Assembly (NCBI GenBank): GCA_946413885.1 | Contig: CAMKMK010000078.1 | Span: 1-10,039, forward strand | Direction of reading: 5' to 3' | From: an uncultured Prevotellaceae bacterium | GTDB taxonomy: Bacteria > Bacteroidota > Bacteroidia > Bacteroidales > Bacteroidaceae | DNA: 10,039 bases | In this document: positions 1 to 7,143 of the stretch, piece by piece | Numbering within the stretch: position 1 is the first letter of the stretch | How the letters are laid out: each line of letters opens with the position of its first letter | Program-made: the position numbers and the translations under genes | The notes under the pieces: model-generated | Database searches by the model: none | Told to the model about the DNA's origin: nothing | What the model saw: only the letters and a program-made list of their open reading frames with translations

Positions 1-11
1 TTGTTTGCCAT
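1..11 (-). CDS. Possible first codons of a downstream gene, perhaps guanylate kinase (gmk)
   Basis: Reading leftward on the minus strand after the yicC stop, an ATG occurs at 11-9 and opens M-A-N before the window ends. In many bacteria yicC is followed directly by gmk, whose product often begins with a few residues before a Leu-Ile-Ile-Phe-Ser stretch, so the position fits. Only three codons are visible, so the identity rests on synteny alone. The 58 bases between the yicC stop and this ATG show no terminator-like hairpin, which is compatible with co-transcription. Confidence 0.25.
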
Positions 12-69
12 TTTGCTATATGTGTTTCATTTATCAGACAATCATGTACTTTTGGTGAAAGGAGAGAGC

Positions 70-945
70 CTACATTACATTCAGCACTTGTTCCTTGATC
101 TGCTCCAATTCATCCTTCATCTTCACAACGATGTTCTGCATCTCTGCCTGGTTGCTTTTGCTTCCAGTAGTGTTGATCTCGCGTCCCATCTCCTGGGCGA
201 TGAAACCCAGTTTCTTGCCTTGGCCATGACCGTTCTCCATCGTCTCTTGGAAGTAACGTAGATGATTGGTTAGACGTTGCTTTTCTTCGTTGATATCCAA
301 TTTCTCGATGTAATATATCATTTCTTGCTCCAGACGATTGCGGTCATATTCCACTTCAGGAATGGCCTTCAGGTTCTCCACGATGCGTTGACGAATCTTC
401 TCAGTGCGTTCTTTCTCGTATGGCTCTATGCTTGCCAAAAGTGTTGCGATGTTGTCCAGTTTCTCTTGGAATTTCTTCTGGAGGGCAGAACCTTCCTGCT
501 TGCGAAAATCCACCAATTGTTGAACGGCTTGTTCTACGACATTGTATGCAACAGCCCATTCCTCTTCGCTAAGTTCCTGCACATCAGTTTTGGAAAGAAC
601 ATCAGGCATACGTATCAGGGTGCCCCACCAGTCGCTGGGTTCTGGTAAATTATATTTAGCCACGATGTCCTTGATTTGCTGATAGTAATTTTCCACCAAA
701 GCATCATTGATGGGAGTGGCAGCCTGATCGCTTGTCAGTTCAACCCATAGATTGAATTCCACCTTTCCACGTTCGAGGGCTTTAGCTATCAATCCTCTGA
801 TTTCCATATCCTTTTCGCGATAGATGGGAGCCAGACGGGTTGACAGGTCCAGTGCTTTGCTATTGAGCGACTTTACCTCTGCTGTAATCTTTTTTCCCTG
901 GTATTCGGCTGAGGCTTTACCGTAACCAGTCATTGATTGAATCAT
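70..945 (-). CDS. yicC: YicC/YloC family endoribonuclease (DUF1732)
   Basis: Encodes 291 residues, close to the usual length of about 290 for this family. The N-terminal domain opens with the family signature MIQSMTGYGKA. The C-terminal DUF1732 domain (about residues 205-291) contains the conserved blocks EKQRLTNHLRYF, GKKLGFIAQEMGREINT and GSKSN. The end, MKDELEQIKEQVLNVM, is also typical. Characterised members are cytosolic endoribonucleases; in E. coli YicC is linked to decay of the small RNA RyhB. The substrate here is unknown. The frame stays open upstream for another 82 codons, but those codons run across the intergenic promoter region and into tsaB, and the family signature starts at this ATG, so 945 is taken as the start. 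It is divergent from tsaB and has its own promoter core at 967-974. Confidence 0.95.
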   Translation of the reverse strand: MIQSMTGYGKASAEYQGKKITAEVKSLNSKALDLSTRLAPIYREKDMEIRGLIAKALERGKVEFNLWVELTSDQAATPINDALVENYYQQIKDIVAKYNLPEPSDWWGTLIRMPDVLSKTDVQELSEEEWAVAYNVVEQAVQQLVDFRKQEGSALQKKFQEKLDNIATLLASIEPYEKERTEKIRQRIVENLKAIPEVEYDRNRLEQEMIYYIEKLDINEEKQRLTNHLRYFQETMENGHGQGKKLGFIAQEMGREINTTGSKSNQAEMQNIVVKMKDELEQIKEQVLNVM

Positions 946-966
946 AATTTTAACAACAATTTTGTG

Positions 967-974
967 CAAAAGTA
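967..974 (-). promoter_or_regulatory. Predicted yicC promoter -7 element
   Basis: Read on the minus strand, the sequence is TACTTTTG followed by CAC, an exact match to the Bacteroidetes primary sigma factor -7 consensus TAnnTTTG. It ends 21 bases before the yicC ATG, which gives a predicted leader of roughly 15 bases. No convincing TTTG -33 element is visible at the expected spacing, so the call rests on the -7 box and its position. Confidence 0.55.
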
Positions 975-996
975 GCAAAATAATAGGAGAAAATTG

Positions 997-1004
997 TAAC
1001 TTTG
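997..1004 (+). promoter_or_regulatory. Predicted tsaB operon promoter -7 element
   Basis: The sequence TAACTTTG exactly matches the Bacteroidetes -7 consensus TAnnTTTG and ends 25 bases before the tsaB ATG. A start about 7 bases downstream would leave a leader of about 20 bases. No clear -33 TTTG is seen. It would drive the eight-gene plus-strand run. Its upstream half overlaps the opposite-facing yicC promoter. Confidence 0.55.
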
Positions 1005-1029
1005 TGCCAAAATAAAGAAAAAAAACTGG

Positions 1030-1722
1030 ATGGCTTGTATTCTGCATATTGAAACCAGCACTCAAGTATGTTCTGTGGCCGTAAGTCAGGATGGTGCTTT
1101 GCTTTTCCATGAAGAAGACATGGAGGGTCCCAGCCATAGCGTCAAGTGTGGGGTTTTTGTGGAGGAAGCACTCTCCTTTGCTGAGAGTCATGCCATTCCT
1201 TTGGATGCTGTGGCTATCAGCAAGGGTCCTGGCAGTTACACAGGATTGCGAATTGGAGTTTCGATGGCAAAAGGTGTGTGCTATGGCCGTCGAGTTCCTC
1301 TGATTGCAGTGCCTACATTACAGGTTCTGTGCGTACCTATTCTGCTTTATCGTGAGGAACTGGAGGATAATGCCCTGCTCATACCCATGATAGATGCTCG
1401 CCGCATGGAGGTTTATTCTGTAGTGCTGGACCGTGCTTTACATGAGTTGCGCCCAACGCAGGCCGATATTGTGGAGGAAGGGAGCTATCAGGAGTATCTG
1501 GAGCGTGGCCCAGTTTATTTCTTTGGTGACGGAGCAGCAAAATGTGAGTCGAAGATACAGCATCCCAATGCACATTTCATTCCGAATATTAATCCTTTGG
1601 CTAAATATATGCATCCTTTGGCCGAGCAATCATTCCTGCGTGGCGATTTTCAGGATGTGGCATATTTTGAGCCTTATTATCTGAAAGAGTTTGTGGCAAC
1701 ACATCCTAAAAAACTTTTTTAA
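1030..1722 (+). CDS. tsaB: tRNA threonylcarbamoyladenosine biosynthesis protein TsaB
   Basis: Encodes 230 residues, about the same length as E. coli TsaB (231). It has the ASKHA-fold N-terminus ILHIETSTQVCSVAVS, the block ISKGPGSYTGLRIG at about residues 63-76, the IDARRMEVY motif at 121-129 and the family C-terminal motif YFEPYYLKEF at 212-221. TsaB is the non-catalytic partner of TsaD. With TsaE they transfer the threonylcarbamoyl group made by TsaC/Sua5 to A37 of ANN-decoding tRNAs in the cytosol. tsaD and tsaE are not in this window. TsaB lacks the TsaD metal site, and none is seen here. It is the first gene of the run, 6 bases before the DUF4290 gene. Confidence 0.95.
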   Translation: MACILHIETSTQVCSVAVSQDGALLFHEEDMEGPSHSVKCGVFVEEALSFAESHAIPLDAVAISKGPGSYTGLRIGVSMAKGVCYGRRVPLIAVPTLQVLCVPILLYREELEDNALLIPMIDARRMEVYSVVLDRALHELRPTQADIVEEGSYQEYLERGPVYFFGDGAAKCESKIQHPNAHFIPNINPLAKYMHPLAEQSFLRGDFQDVAYFEPYYLKEFVATHPKKLF

Positions 1723-1728
1723 ATATAA

Positions 1729-2319
1729 ATGCAATACAATACACAGAGAGAACACTTGGTAATGCCCGAGTATGGAAGGGGAATCCAGAATATGGTCGAT
1801 GTGGCCGTTTCCCTTCCTGAGAGAGAGGAGAGACAGCGTTGTGCTGAAACGATCATTGCCATCATGGCGCGTATTCAACAAGGGCAGGACAAGCAGCCTG
1901 ATTTCGAGCAGAAGCTATGGAATCATCTGGCCCGCATGTCGCATTATAAGCTGGATATTGATTACCCCGTGGAGATTGTGCCTGAGGATCAGGCTTATGC
2001 TCACGCTGCTCCTTTGCACTATCCTATGAAAAAGATCAGGCGCAAGCATTATGGCTATCAGGTGGAGAATGCCTTGAACTATGCCATGCAGCTCCCTGAA
2101 GGAGAAGAACGTGATGCGTTGGTCAGCATGGTGGCTAATCAGATGAAGCAGGACCTTTATAATTGGAACCGTGATTCGATGGATGACAATCTGGTAGCTC
2201 AGGATTTGGCCCGTTATACGGATGGTAAGATTCAGTTGGATCTCTCCACCTTCCAGTTTGCTCCTATCCAGACTTCCAATCAACCAGTTTCTGCCAAGAA
2301 GTCTAAGAAGAAAAAGTAA
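1729..2319 (+). CDS. DUF4290 family protein of unknown function
   Basis: Encodes 196 residues. It is recognised from its N-terminus, MQYNTQREHLVMPEYGRGIQ, which matches the characteristic start of DUF4290, a family largely restricted to Bacteroidetes. A related-looking block (HYGYQVENALNYAMQLPEGEER, about 108-128) resembles the first block (GIQNMVDVAVSLPEREER, about 18-35), which suggests an internal duplication. The C-terminus is a short Lys/Ser-rich tail (AKKSKKKK), possibly RNA- or membrane-surface-contacting. There is no signal peptide or transmembrane segment, so it is probably cytosolic. It lies between tsaB (6-base gap) and murA (32-base gap). This position is, as far as I recall, conserved in Bacteroidales and hints at a housekeeping role, but no function can be assigned. 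Confidence 0.9.
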   Translation: MQYNTQREHLVMPEYGRGIQNMVDVAVSLPEREERQRCAETIIAIMARIQQGQDKQPDFEQKLWNHLARMSHYKLDIDYPVEIVPEDQAYAHAAPLHYPMKKIRRKHYGYQVENALNYAMQLPEGEERDALVSMVANQMKQDLYNWNRDSMDDNLVAQDLARYTDGKIQLDLSTFQFAPIQTSNQPVSAKKSKKKK

Positions 2320-2351
2320 TTTCTCTACCTTCCAGCTTTCCTCTCTCAGTC

Positions 2352-3662
2352 ATGTCATCATTTATCATAGAGGGCAATCATCGTCTGTCTGGAGAAATCA
2401 CTCCCCAAGGAGCCAAGAACGAGGCTCTTCAGGTGCTCTGTGCAACCTTGTTGACAGACGAGCTTGTTACCATCCACAATCTTCCTGACATCGCTGATGT
2501 CAACAATCAGATTTATCTGCTGGAAAAGATTGGCGTGAAGGTTACTCGTCTTGAGAAGGGAACGTACACATTCCAGGCAGATGAGGTGAATATGGATGTC
2601 TTGGAGAGTGAGGATTTCCTGCAATGCTGTTCTCGTCTGCGAGGAAGCATATTGTTCATTGGTCCTTTGGTAACCCGCTACGGAAAAGCTATGATTACCA
2701 AGCCAGGTGGTGACCAGATTGGCAGACGTCGTCTCGATACTCACTTCTTGGGAATGCAAAAGCTGGGAGCTGAGTTCCAGTATGATTCCACTCGTGGAGT
2801 CTTTACCATAAAGGCAAAACGTTTGCAGGGAACTTCAATGCTCCTTGATGAGGCTTCTGTGACAGGTACTGCCAATATCATCATGGCAGCAGTTATGGCT
2901 CAGGGTACCACTACCATCTATAATGCAGCATGTGAACCTTATATCCAGCAACTTTGCCACCTGCTGAATCGTATGGGAGCCCACATCAGCGGTATCGCCA
3001 GCAACTTGCTCACCATCCAGGGTGTGGATAGCTTGCATGGAACGGAGCATACCATTTTACCTGATATGATCGAGGTTGGATCTTTTATTGGCATGGGGGC
3101 TATGGTAGGCAATGGAATACGCATTCGAGGAGTCCAGTATGACCAGTTGGGTATTATCCCTACTACGTTCAACCGTTTGGGAATCCAGATAGAGCATGAA
3201 GGCGACGACCTGATCATTCCTCCTCATGATCACTACGAGATAGAGTCTTTCATCGATGGTTCCTTTATGACTATTTCTGACGCTCCCTGGCCAGGATTAA
3301 CGCCTGACTTGCTTAGCGTCTTGCTTGTGGTGAGTACGCAAGCGAAGGGTTCTGTTCTCATCCATCAGAAGATGTTCGAGAGTCGCCTTTTCTTTGTGGA
3401 TAAGCTCATCGACATGGGAGCTCAAGTGATTCTTTGTGATCCTCACAGGGCCGTTGTGGTGGGGCATGACCATCAGCTGAAGTTGCATGCTGGTCGCATG
3501 ACGAGTCCTGATATTCGTGCAGGTATCGCGCTGCTCATTGCCGCCATGAGTGCTGAAGGAGTAAGCCAGATTGACAATATTGGTCAGATTGATCGTGGAT
3601 ACGAAAACATAGAAGGGCGTCTCAATGCTTTGGGAGCTCATATTACCCGTGTAGAAACATGA
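2352..3662 (+). CDS. murA: UDP-N-acetylglucosamine 1-carboxyvinyltransferase MurA (Cys-to-Asp variant)
   Basis: Encodes 436 residues; E. coli MurA has 419. The enzyme transfers enolpyruvate from PEP to UDP-GlcNAc in the cytosol, the first committed step of peptidoglycan synthesis. Visible family features are Lys22-Asn23 in QGAKNEAL, RGSILFIGPLV at about 97-107, the Asp319 region (LTPDLLSV) matching the catalytic Asp305 of E. coli, Arg389 in DIRAGIALL, and the C-terminal block DRGYENIEGRLNALGAHI. The flexible-loop motif that usually reads PGGCxIG is PGGDQIG here, so Asp121 (codon GAC at 2712-2714) replaces the Cys alkylated by fosfomycin. Such Asp variants are active enzymes in Mycobacterium tuberculosis, Chlamydia and Borrelia, so this is not a broken gene. 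The last four bases overlap rimM. Confidence 0.97.
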   Translation: MSSFIIEGNHRLSGEITPQGAKNEALQVLCATLLTDELVTIHNLPDIADVNNQIYLLEKIGVKVTRLEKGTYTFQADEVNMDVLESEDFLQCCSRLRGSILFIGPLVTRYGKAMITKPGGDQIGRRRLDTHFLGMQKLGAEFQYDSTRGVFTIKAKRLQGTSMLLDEASVTGTANIIMAAVMAQGTTTIYNAACEPYIQQLCHLLNRMGAHISGIASNLLTIQGVDSLHGTEHTILPDMIEVGSFIGMGAMVGNGIRIRGVQYDQLGIIPTTFNRLGIQIEHEGDDLIIPPHDHYEIESFIDGSFMTISDAPWPGLTPDLLSVLLVVSTQAKGSVLIHQKMFESRLFFVDKLIDMGAQVILCDPHRAVVVGHDHQLKLHAGRMTSPDIRAGIALLIAAMSAEGVSQIDNIGQIDRGYENIEGRLNALGAHITRVET

Positions 3663-4168
3663 TAGAAGAGAGTTCTGTTTATAAGATAGGTTTTCTCACA
3701 CGTACGCATGGTGTGCGAGGAGAGGTGTCCTTCACCTTTACTGATGATGTGTGGGATCGTGTCGATGCAGATTATCTTATCCTTTGTATCGATGGAATAT
3801 TGGTTCCCTTCTTCCTCGAGGAATACCGTTTCCGTTCCAACAGTGTGGCATTGTTGAAATTCTTGGATTACGACTCTAACGAGGCAGCGCAGGAACTCTG
3901 TGGTGTGGATGTGTATTTCCCCTATGACCTCACTCCTCAACCGGATGAGAACGATGAGAACACGTGGCGTTATTTCACAGGTTTTCGCGTGGTGGATACT
4001 AAGGGGGGCGATTTGGGTATGATAGATCAGGTGGATGACTCTACTGCCAACATCCTCTTCCAATTGGGGAATCTCCTTATTCCTGCTGCTGAGCCTTTCA
4101 TTCGTGAAGTGGATTATCAGAAGCGTGTCATCACGATGGAATTGCCTGAAGGTTTGATAGAGTTATGA
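3659..4168 (+). CDS. rimM: Ribosome maturation factor RimM
   Basis: Encodes 169 residues, a normal length. The N-terminal RimM domain (about 7-88) has the signature KIGFLTRTHGVRGEVSF. The C-terminal PRC-barrel domain (about 104-167) shows GFRVVDTKGGDLGMI and ends with the typical LLIPAAEPFIREVD and ELPEGLIEL pattern. RimM binds ribosomal protein uS19 and assists assembly of the 30S head. It starts inside the murA stop (ATGA) and ends inside the dxr start (ATGA), so its translation is probably coupled to both neighbours. In many other bacteria rimM sits with rpsP, trmD and rplS; none of these is present here. Confidence 0.96.
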   Translation: MIEESSVYKIGFLTRTHGVRGEVSFTFTDDVWDRVDADYLILCIDGILVPFFLEEYRFRSNSVALLKFLDYDSNEAAQELCGVDVYFPYDLTPQPDENDENTWRYFTGFRVVDTKGGDLGMIDQVDDSTANILFQLGNLLIPAAEPFIREVDYQKRVITMELPEGLIEL

Positions 4169-5319
4169 AAAAGAAAGTTTGTATTTTAGGTTCCACTGGC
4201 AGCATAGGCACCCAGGCCTTGCAGGTGATAGAGGAACATAGTGATCTTTTCGAGGCTTATGTGTTGACGGCAAACAAGCAGGCTGACTTGCTCATTCAGC
4301 AGGCTCGAAAAATTTGTCCTGCTGCTGTAGTGATTGCCGACGAGTCCCGTTATCACTATGTCAGCGATGCTCTTTCAGACCTTCCCATTCAGGTCTATGC
4401 GGGCGACGATGCTCTGTGTCAGGTTGCCCAGCTGGATTCCGTGGATGTGGTGCTGACCGCCTTGGTAGGCTTCTCAGGACTGCAACCCACCATCAGCGCT
4501 ATCCAGGCTCATAAGACCATTGCATTGGCAAACAAGGAAACACTTGTGGTGGCTGGTGAACTGGTTACTCGTCTTTGTGTCGAGAATCATGTTCCCATCC
4601 TCCCTGTAGATAGTGAGCATAGTGCTATTTTCCAGAGCCTGATGGGGGAGCAGAGTCCCATTGAGAAGATTATCCTGACGGCAAGTGGAGGTCCTTTCCG
4701 CACTTTCACCCCTGAGCAGTTGCAAAATGTTACGCCAGCCATGGCCCTCAAGCATCCCAATTGGGATATGGGAGCTAAAATCACGATCGATTCCGCCAGC
4801 ATGATGAACAAGGGCTTCGAGGTCATCGAGGCTCGATGGCTTTTCGACGTGTCGCCTGAGCAGATTCAGGTGGTGGTGCATCCCCAGAGCATTATTCATA
4901 GTGCAGTCCAGTTCCAGGATGGTGCTGTGAAGGCTCAGCTTGGTTGTCCTGATATGCGAGTGCCCATTCAGCTTGCCCTCTCGTATCCTGTTCGTCTCCA
5001 AAGCGATTTCCCTCGTGTTGATTGGTGGGAACTGAAGGAACTCACGTTTGAACGTCCCAACATAGAGAAGTTCCGTTGCCTGCAGATGGCATACGAGGCA
5101 ATCCGTTTGGGCGGCAATGCGGCTTGTGTGGTCAATGCGGCTAACGAGGTTGTCAATCTTGCTTTCCGTCAGGAGCGTTGCACTTTCCTCCAGATGGCAG
5201 ACATCATCGAGGCTACCCTCCAGCGTGTTCCTCATCTGGATCAGCCTTCCCTCGAGGATTATCTCGAGTGTGATGCAGAGAGTAGGATTATAGCAGGAGA
5301 ATTTTTGAAGAAAGGTTAA
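4165..5319 (+). CDS. dxr: 1-deoxy-D-xylulose 5-phosphate reductoisomerase
   Basis: Encodes 384 residues; E. coli Dxr has 398. It converts DXP to 2-C-methyl-D-erythritol 4-phosphate with NADPH, the committed step of the MEP isoprenoid pathway, and is cytosolic. Seen in order are the NADPH-binding loop LGSTGSIGTQAL (8-19), ALANKETLVVAG (120-131), the metal ligands Asp149 and Glu151 in PVDSEHSAIFQSL, the catalytic flap region HPNWDMGAKITIDSASMMNKG with Asn215 and Lys216, metal ligand Glu219, and HPQSIIHSAVQFQDGAV. All residues expected of an active, fosmidomycin-sensitive enzyme appear intact. The start overlaps rimM by ATGA, and rseP follows after 24 bases. dxr lies near rseP in many bacteria. 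Confidence 0.97.
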   Translation: MKKKVCILGSTGSIGTQALQVIEEHSDLFEAYVLTANKQADLLIQQARKICPAAVVIADESRYHYVSDALSDLPIQVYAGDDALCQVAQLDSVDVVLTALVGFSGLQPTISAIQAHKTIALANKETLVVAGELVTRLCVENHVPILPVDSEHSAIFQSLMGEQSPIEKIILTASGGPFRTFTPEQLQNVTPAMALKHPNWDMGAKITIDSASMMNKGFEVIEARWLFDVSPEQIQVVVHPQSIIHSAVQFQDGAVKAQLGCPDMRVPIQLALSYPVRLQSDFPRVDWWELKELTFERPNIEKFRCLQMAYEAIRLGGNAACVVNAANEVVNLAFRQERCTFLQMADIIEATLQRVPHLDQPSLEDYLECDAESRIIAGEFLKKG

Positions 5320-5343
5320 TGGATTTTGTTTTAAGGTAATAAT

Positions 5344-6747
5344 ATGAATGTAGTTTTGATAAAGGCCCTGCAGCTGCTTTGCTGCCTTAGTTTTTTGGTT
5401 GTGTTGCACGAGGGTGGACACTTTGGTTTCTCCAAGCTTTTCCGTGTTCGTGTGGAGAAGTTCTATATGTTCTTCAATCCTTGGTTCCATCTCTTCAGTA
5501 CACGCGACAAGTGGTTTACCCGCCTGTTTCCTTACTTTAAGAACAACGAGACGGAGTATGGAGTAGGATGGATTCCTTTGGGAGGTTACGTCAAGATCGC
5601 AGGTATGGTGGACGAGAGTATGGATCTCGAGCAGATGAAACAGCCTGCCAAACCTGATGAGTTCCGTTCCCAGGCAGTTTGGAAGCGTTTCTTCATCATG
5701 GCGGGTGGTGTCCTGATGAACCTCCTTACCGCTTGGGTCATCTATAGTGCCATCATGCTGGCTTGGGGACGTGATTATCTCCCCATGGAGGATATCAAGC
5801 AAGGATTCCAGTTCAACGAGCATGCTCAGTCCCTTGGATTCCGCAACGGCGATATTCCCATTGCTGCTGACGGAAAGACGATTAAGGAATGGAGTACGAG
5901 TGTGTTGCGCACCTTGAGTAATGCAGAACAGGTAACTGTTTTGCGCGATGGAAAACAGGTGACCATTGTCTTGCACGAGAAACTCAATCTTTTGCACATG
6001 CTCGAGGAGAGCCCTGCTTTCATTACCGCTTATGTTCCTGCGGTCATCGATTCCGTTCTGCCTACAGGAGCTATGGCAAAGGCGGGAGTCCGCAAGGGAG
6101 ATTATCTCTTGGCTGTGGATGGTACTGATATCGAGACGTGGGCAGATTTCGACAGCCTCATGCTGCGCCGTTCTGATGTCCTTTCTATGGAGGGTTGCAC
6201 CCATGCCGACAGCGTGCGTTTGCGTCAGATGAACATCGTGTTCAGGAGTGCGGATGGTGCTCGTCAGGATACTGCTCAGATTCAACTCGACGAGAACTAC
6301 ATGATGGGAATTGCCAAATCCAGTCCTTACAGCATCTATTCGATGAAGCATCAGGATTACAGCATCCTGTCGTGCATCCCTGCCGGTCTCCAGTATGGTT
6401 GGCGCATACTTTGTGGCTATGTCAATGATTTGAAGTACGTGGCAAGTGCGGATGGTGCGAAGTCCGTAGGGTCCTTCATCACCATTGGAAGCATTTTCCC
6501 CAGCGTGTGGGACTGGCAACAGTTTTGGATGCTGACAGCTTTCATCAGTATCATTCTGGCCGTCATGAACATCCTGCCTATTCCTGGGCTTGATGGAGGC
6601 CATATCGCCATTCTGGCATACGAGGCTATCACAGGTCACGAGCCTTCTGAGAAGTTCCTCGAATGGGCAGAACGCATTGGCATGTTCATCCTGATAGCCT
6701 TGATGATTCTGGCGTTTGGTAATGATCTTGTGCGTTTCGTTTTATAG
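5344..6747 (+). CDS. rseP: RseP-type site-2 intramembrane zinc metalloprotease
   Basis: Encodes 467 residues; E. coli RseP has 450. The first membrane segment (about 5-30) carries the zinc motif HEGGH (His22, Glu23, His26), a form of HExxH. VGWIPLGGYVKIAGMVDE (about 74-91) is the membrane-reentrant loop region. Two PDZ-like regions follow, at roughly 155-215 and 225-315; the second contains MAKAGVRKGDYLLAVDGTDIETW. Near the C-terminus MNILPIPGLDGGH gives the third zinc ligand, Asp417, and a last hydrophobic helix spans about 443-460. The family cleaves membrane-bound anti-sigma factors and leftover signal peptides. No RseA or sigma-E gene is nearby, so the substrate cannot be named. It is probably co-transcribed with dxr upstream. 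Confidence 0.95.
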   Translation: MNVVLIKALQLLCCLSFLVVLHEGGHFGFSKLFRVRVEKFYMFFNPWFHLFSTRDKWFTRLFPYFKNNETEYGVGWIPLGGYVKIAGMVDESMDLEQMKQPAKPDEFRSQAVWKRFFIMAGGVLMNLLTAWVIYSAIMLAWGRDYLPMEDIKQGFQFNEHAQSLGFRNGDIPIAADGKTIKEWSTSVLRTLSNAEQVTVLRDGKQVTIVLHEKLNLLHMLEESPAFITAYVPAVIDSVLPTGAMAKAGVRKGDYLLAVDGTDIETWADFDSLMLRRSDVLSMEGCTHADSVRLRQMNIVFRSADGARQDTAQIQLDENYMMGIAKSSPYSIYSMKHQDYSILSCIPAGLQYGWRILCGYVNDLKYVASADGAKSVGSFITIGSIFPSVWDWQQFWMLTAFISIILAVMNILPIPGLDGGHIAILAYEAITGHEPSEKFLEWAERIGMFILIALMILAFGNDLVRFVL

Positions 6748-6774
6748 TTTTTTCTTAAAAGAATCTGATTCACA

Positions 6775-7137
6775 ATGTTTAGAATACAATTTTCAATACC
6801 CGTCTTTGCTTTCATGGCTCTGCTCCTCTCCGCTTGTTCCAGCAAGCCTGATCCTGAGGAGAAGGGACAGCGTATGCTCAATGAGGCTCGTCGTGAGCTC
6901 TCTCAGAAGAATTATGCTGCTGCCAGGGATACCATCATGTCCCTGCGTCTCAATTGTTCCCAAGCGCTTCAGGCACGTCGCCAGGCTCTTGTCTTGCTCG
7001 ACAGCATCGAGTTGTTGGGCGCGGCAGACAGTCTTTCCCGTGCGATGGGGGCGGAATGGGAACGCTTGGATGTCAAGCACAAGTTCTTTCAGCGAAAGCT
7101 CGAGGTGGATCTCACGCAGAACAAGTTTGAGAAATAG
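6775..7137 (+). CDS. Small predicted lipoprotein of unknown function
   Basis: Encodes 120 residues. The N-terminus is a lipoprotein signal peptide: Arg3, a hydrophobic stretch (about 5-18) and the lipobox LLSAC with Cys21 as the lipidated residue, followed by SSKPDPEEKG. The mature part (about 29-115) is charged and helix-rich, with LNEARRELSQKNYAAARDTIMSL resembling one tetratricopeptide-like helix pair and a likely coiled coil at the end (WERLDVKHKFFQRKLEVDL). No enzymatic motif is visible. It lies 27 bases after rseP and 6 bases before cca, so it is probably co-transcribed with both. After export it should be anchored in the envelope. An envelope sensor or RseP partner is possible from position alone. 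Confidence 0.85.
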   Translation: MFRIQFSIPVFAFMALLLSACSSKPDPEEKGQRMLNEARRELSQKNYAAARDTIMSLRLNCSQALQARRQALVLLDSIELLGAADSLSRAMGAEWERLDVKHKFFQRKLEVDLTQNKFEK

Positions 7138-7143
7138 GGTGAT

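Noticed and set aside
1..261. Plus-strand frame opposite the 3' end of yicC
   Set aside because: Antisense to a confident gene and no recognisable feature.
946..1191. N-terminal extension of yicC by 82 codons
   Set aside because: It would overlap the start of tsaB and cross both promoter cores, while the family signature MIQSMTGYG starts at the ATG at 945.
4474..6639. A very long open frame (about 721 codons) on the minus strand, opposite dxr and rseP
   Set aside because: It lies wholly antisense to two well-recognised genes and shows no domain or motif. Its His/Arg/Thr/Leu-rich composition is what codon bias of the opposite strand produces.
6748..6774. Short inverted repeat TTCTT-AA-AAGAA between rseP and the lipoprotein gene
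   Set aside because: Five AT-rich base pairs with a two-base centre are too weak for a terminator and common by chance.
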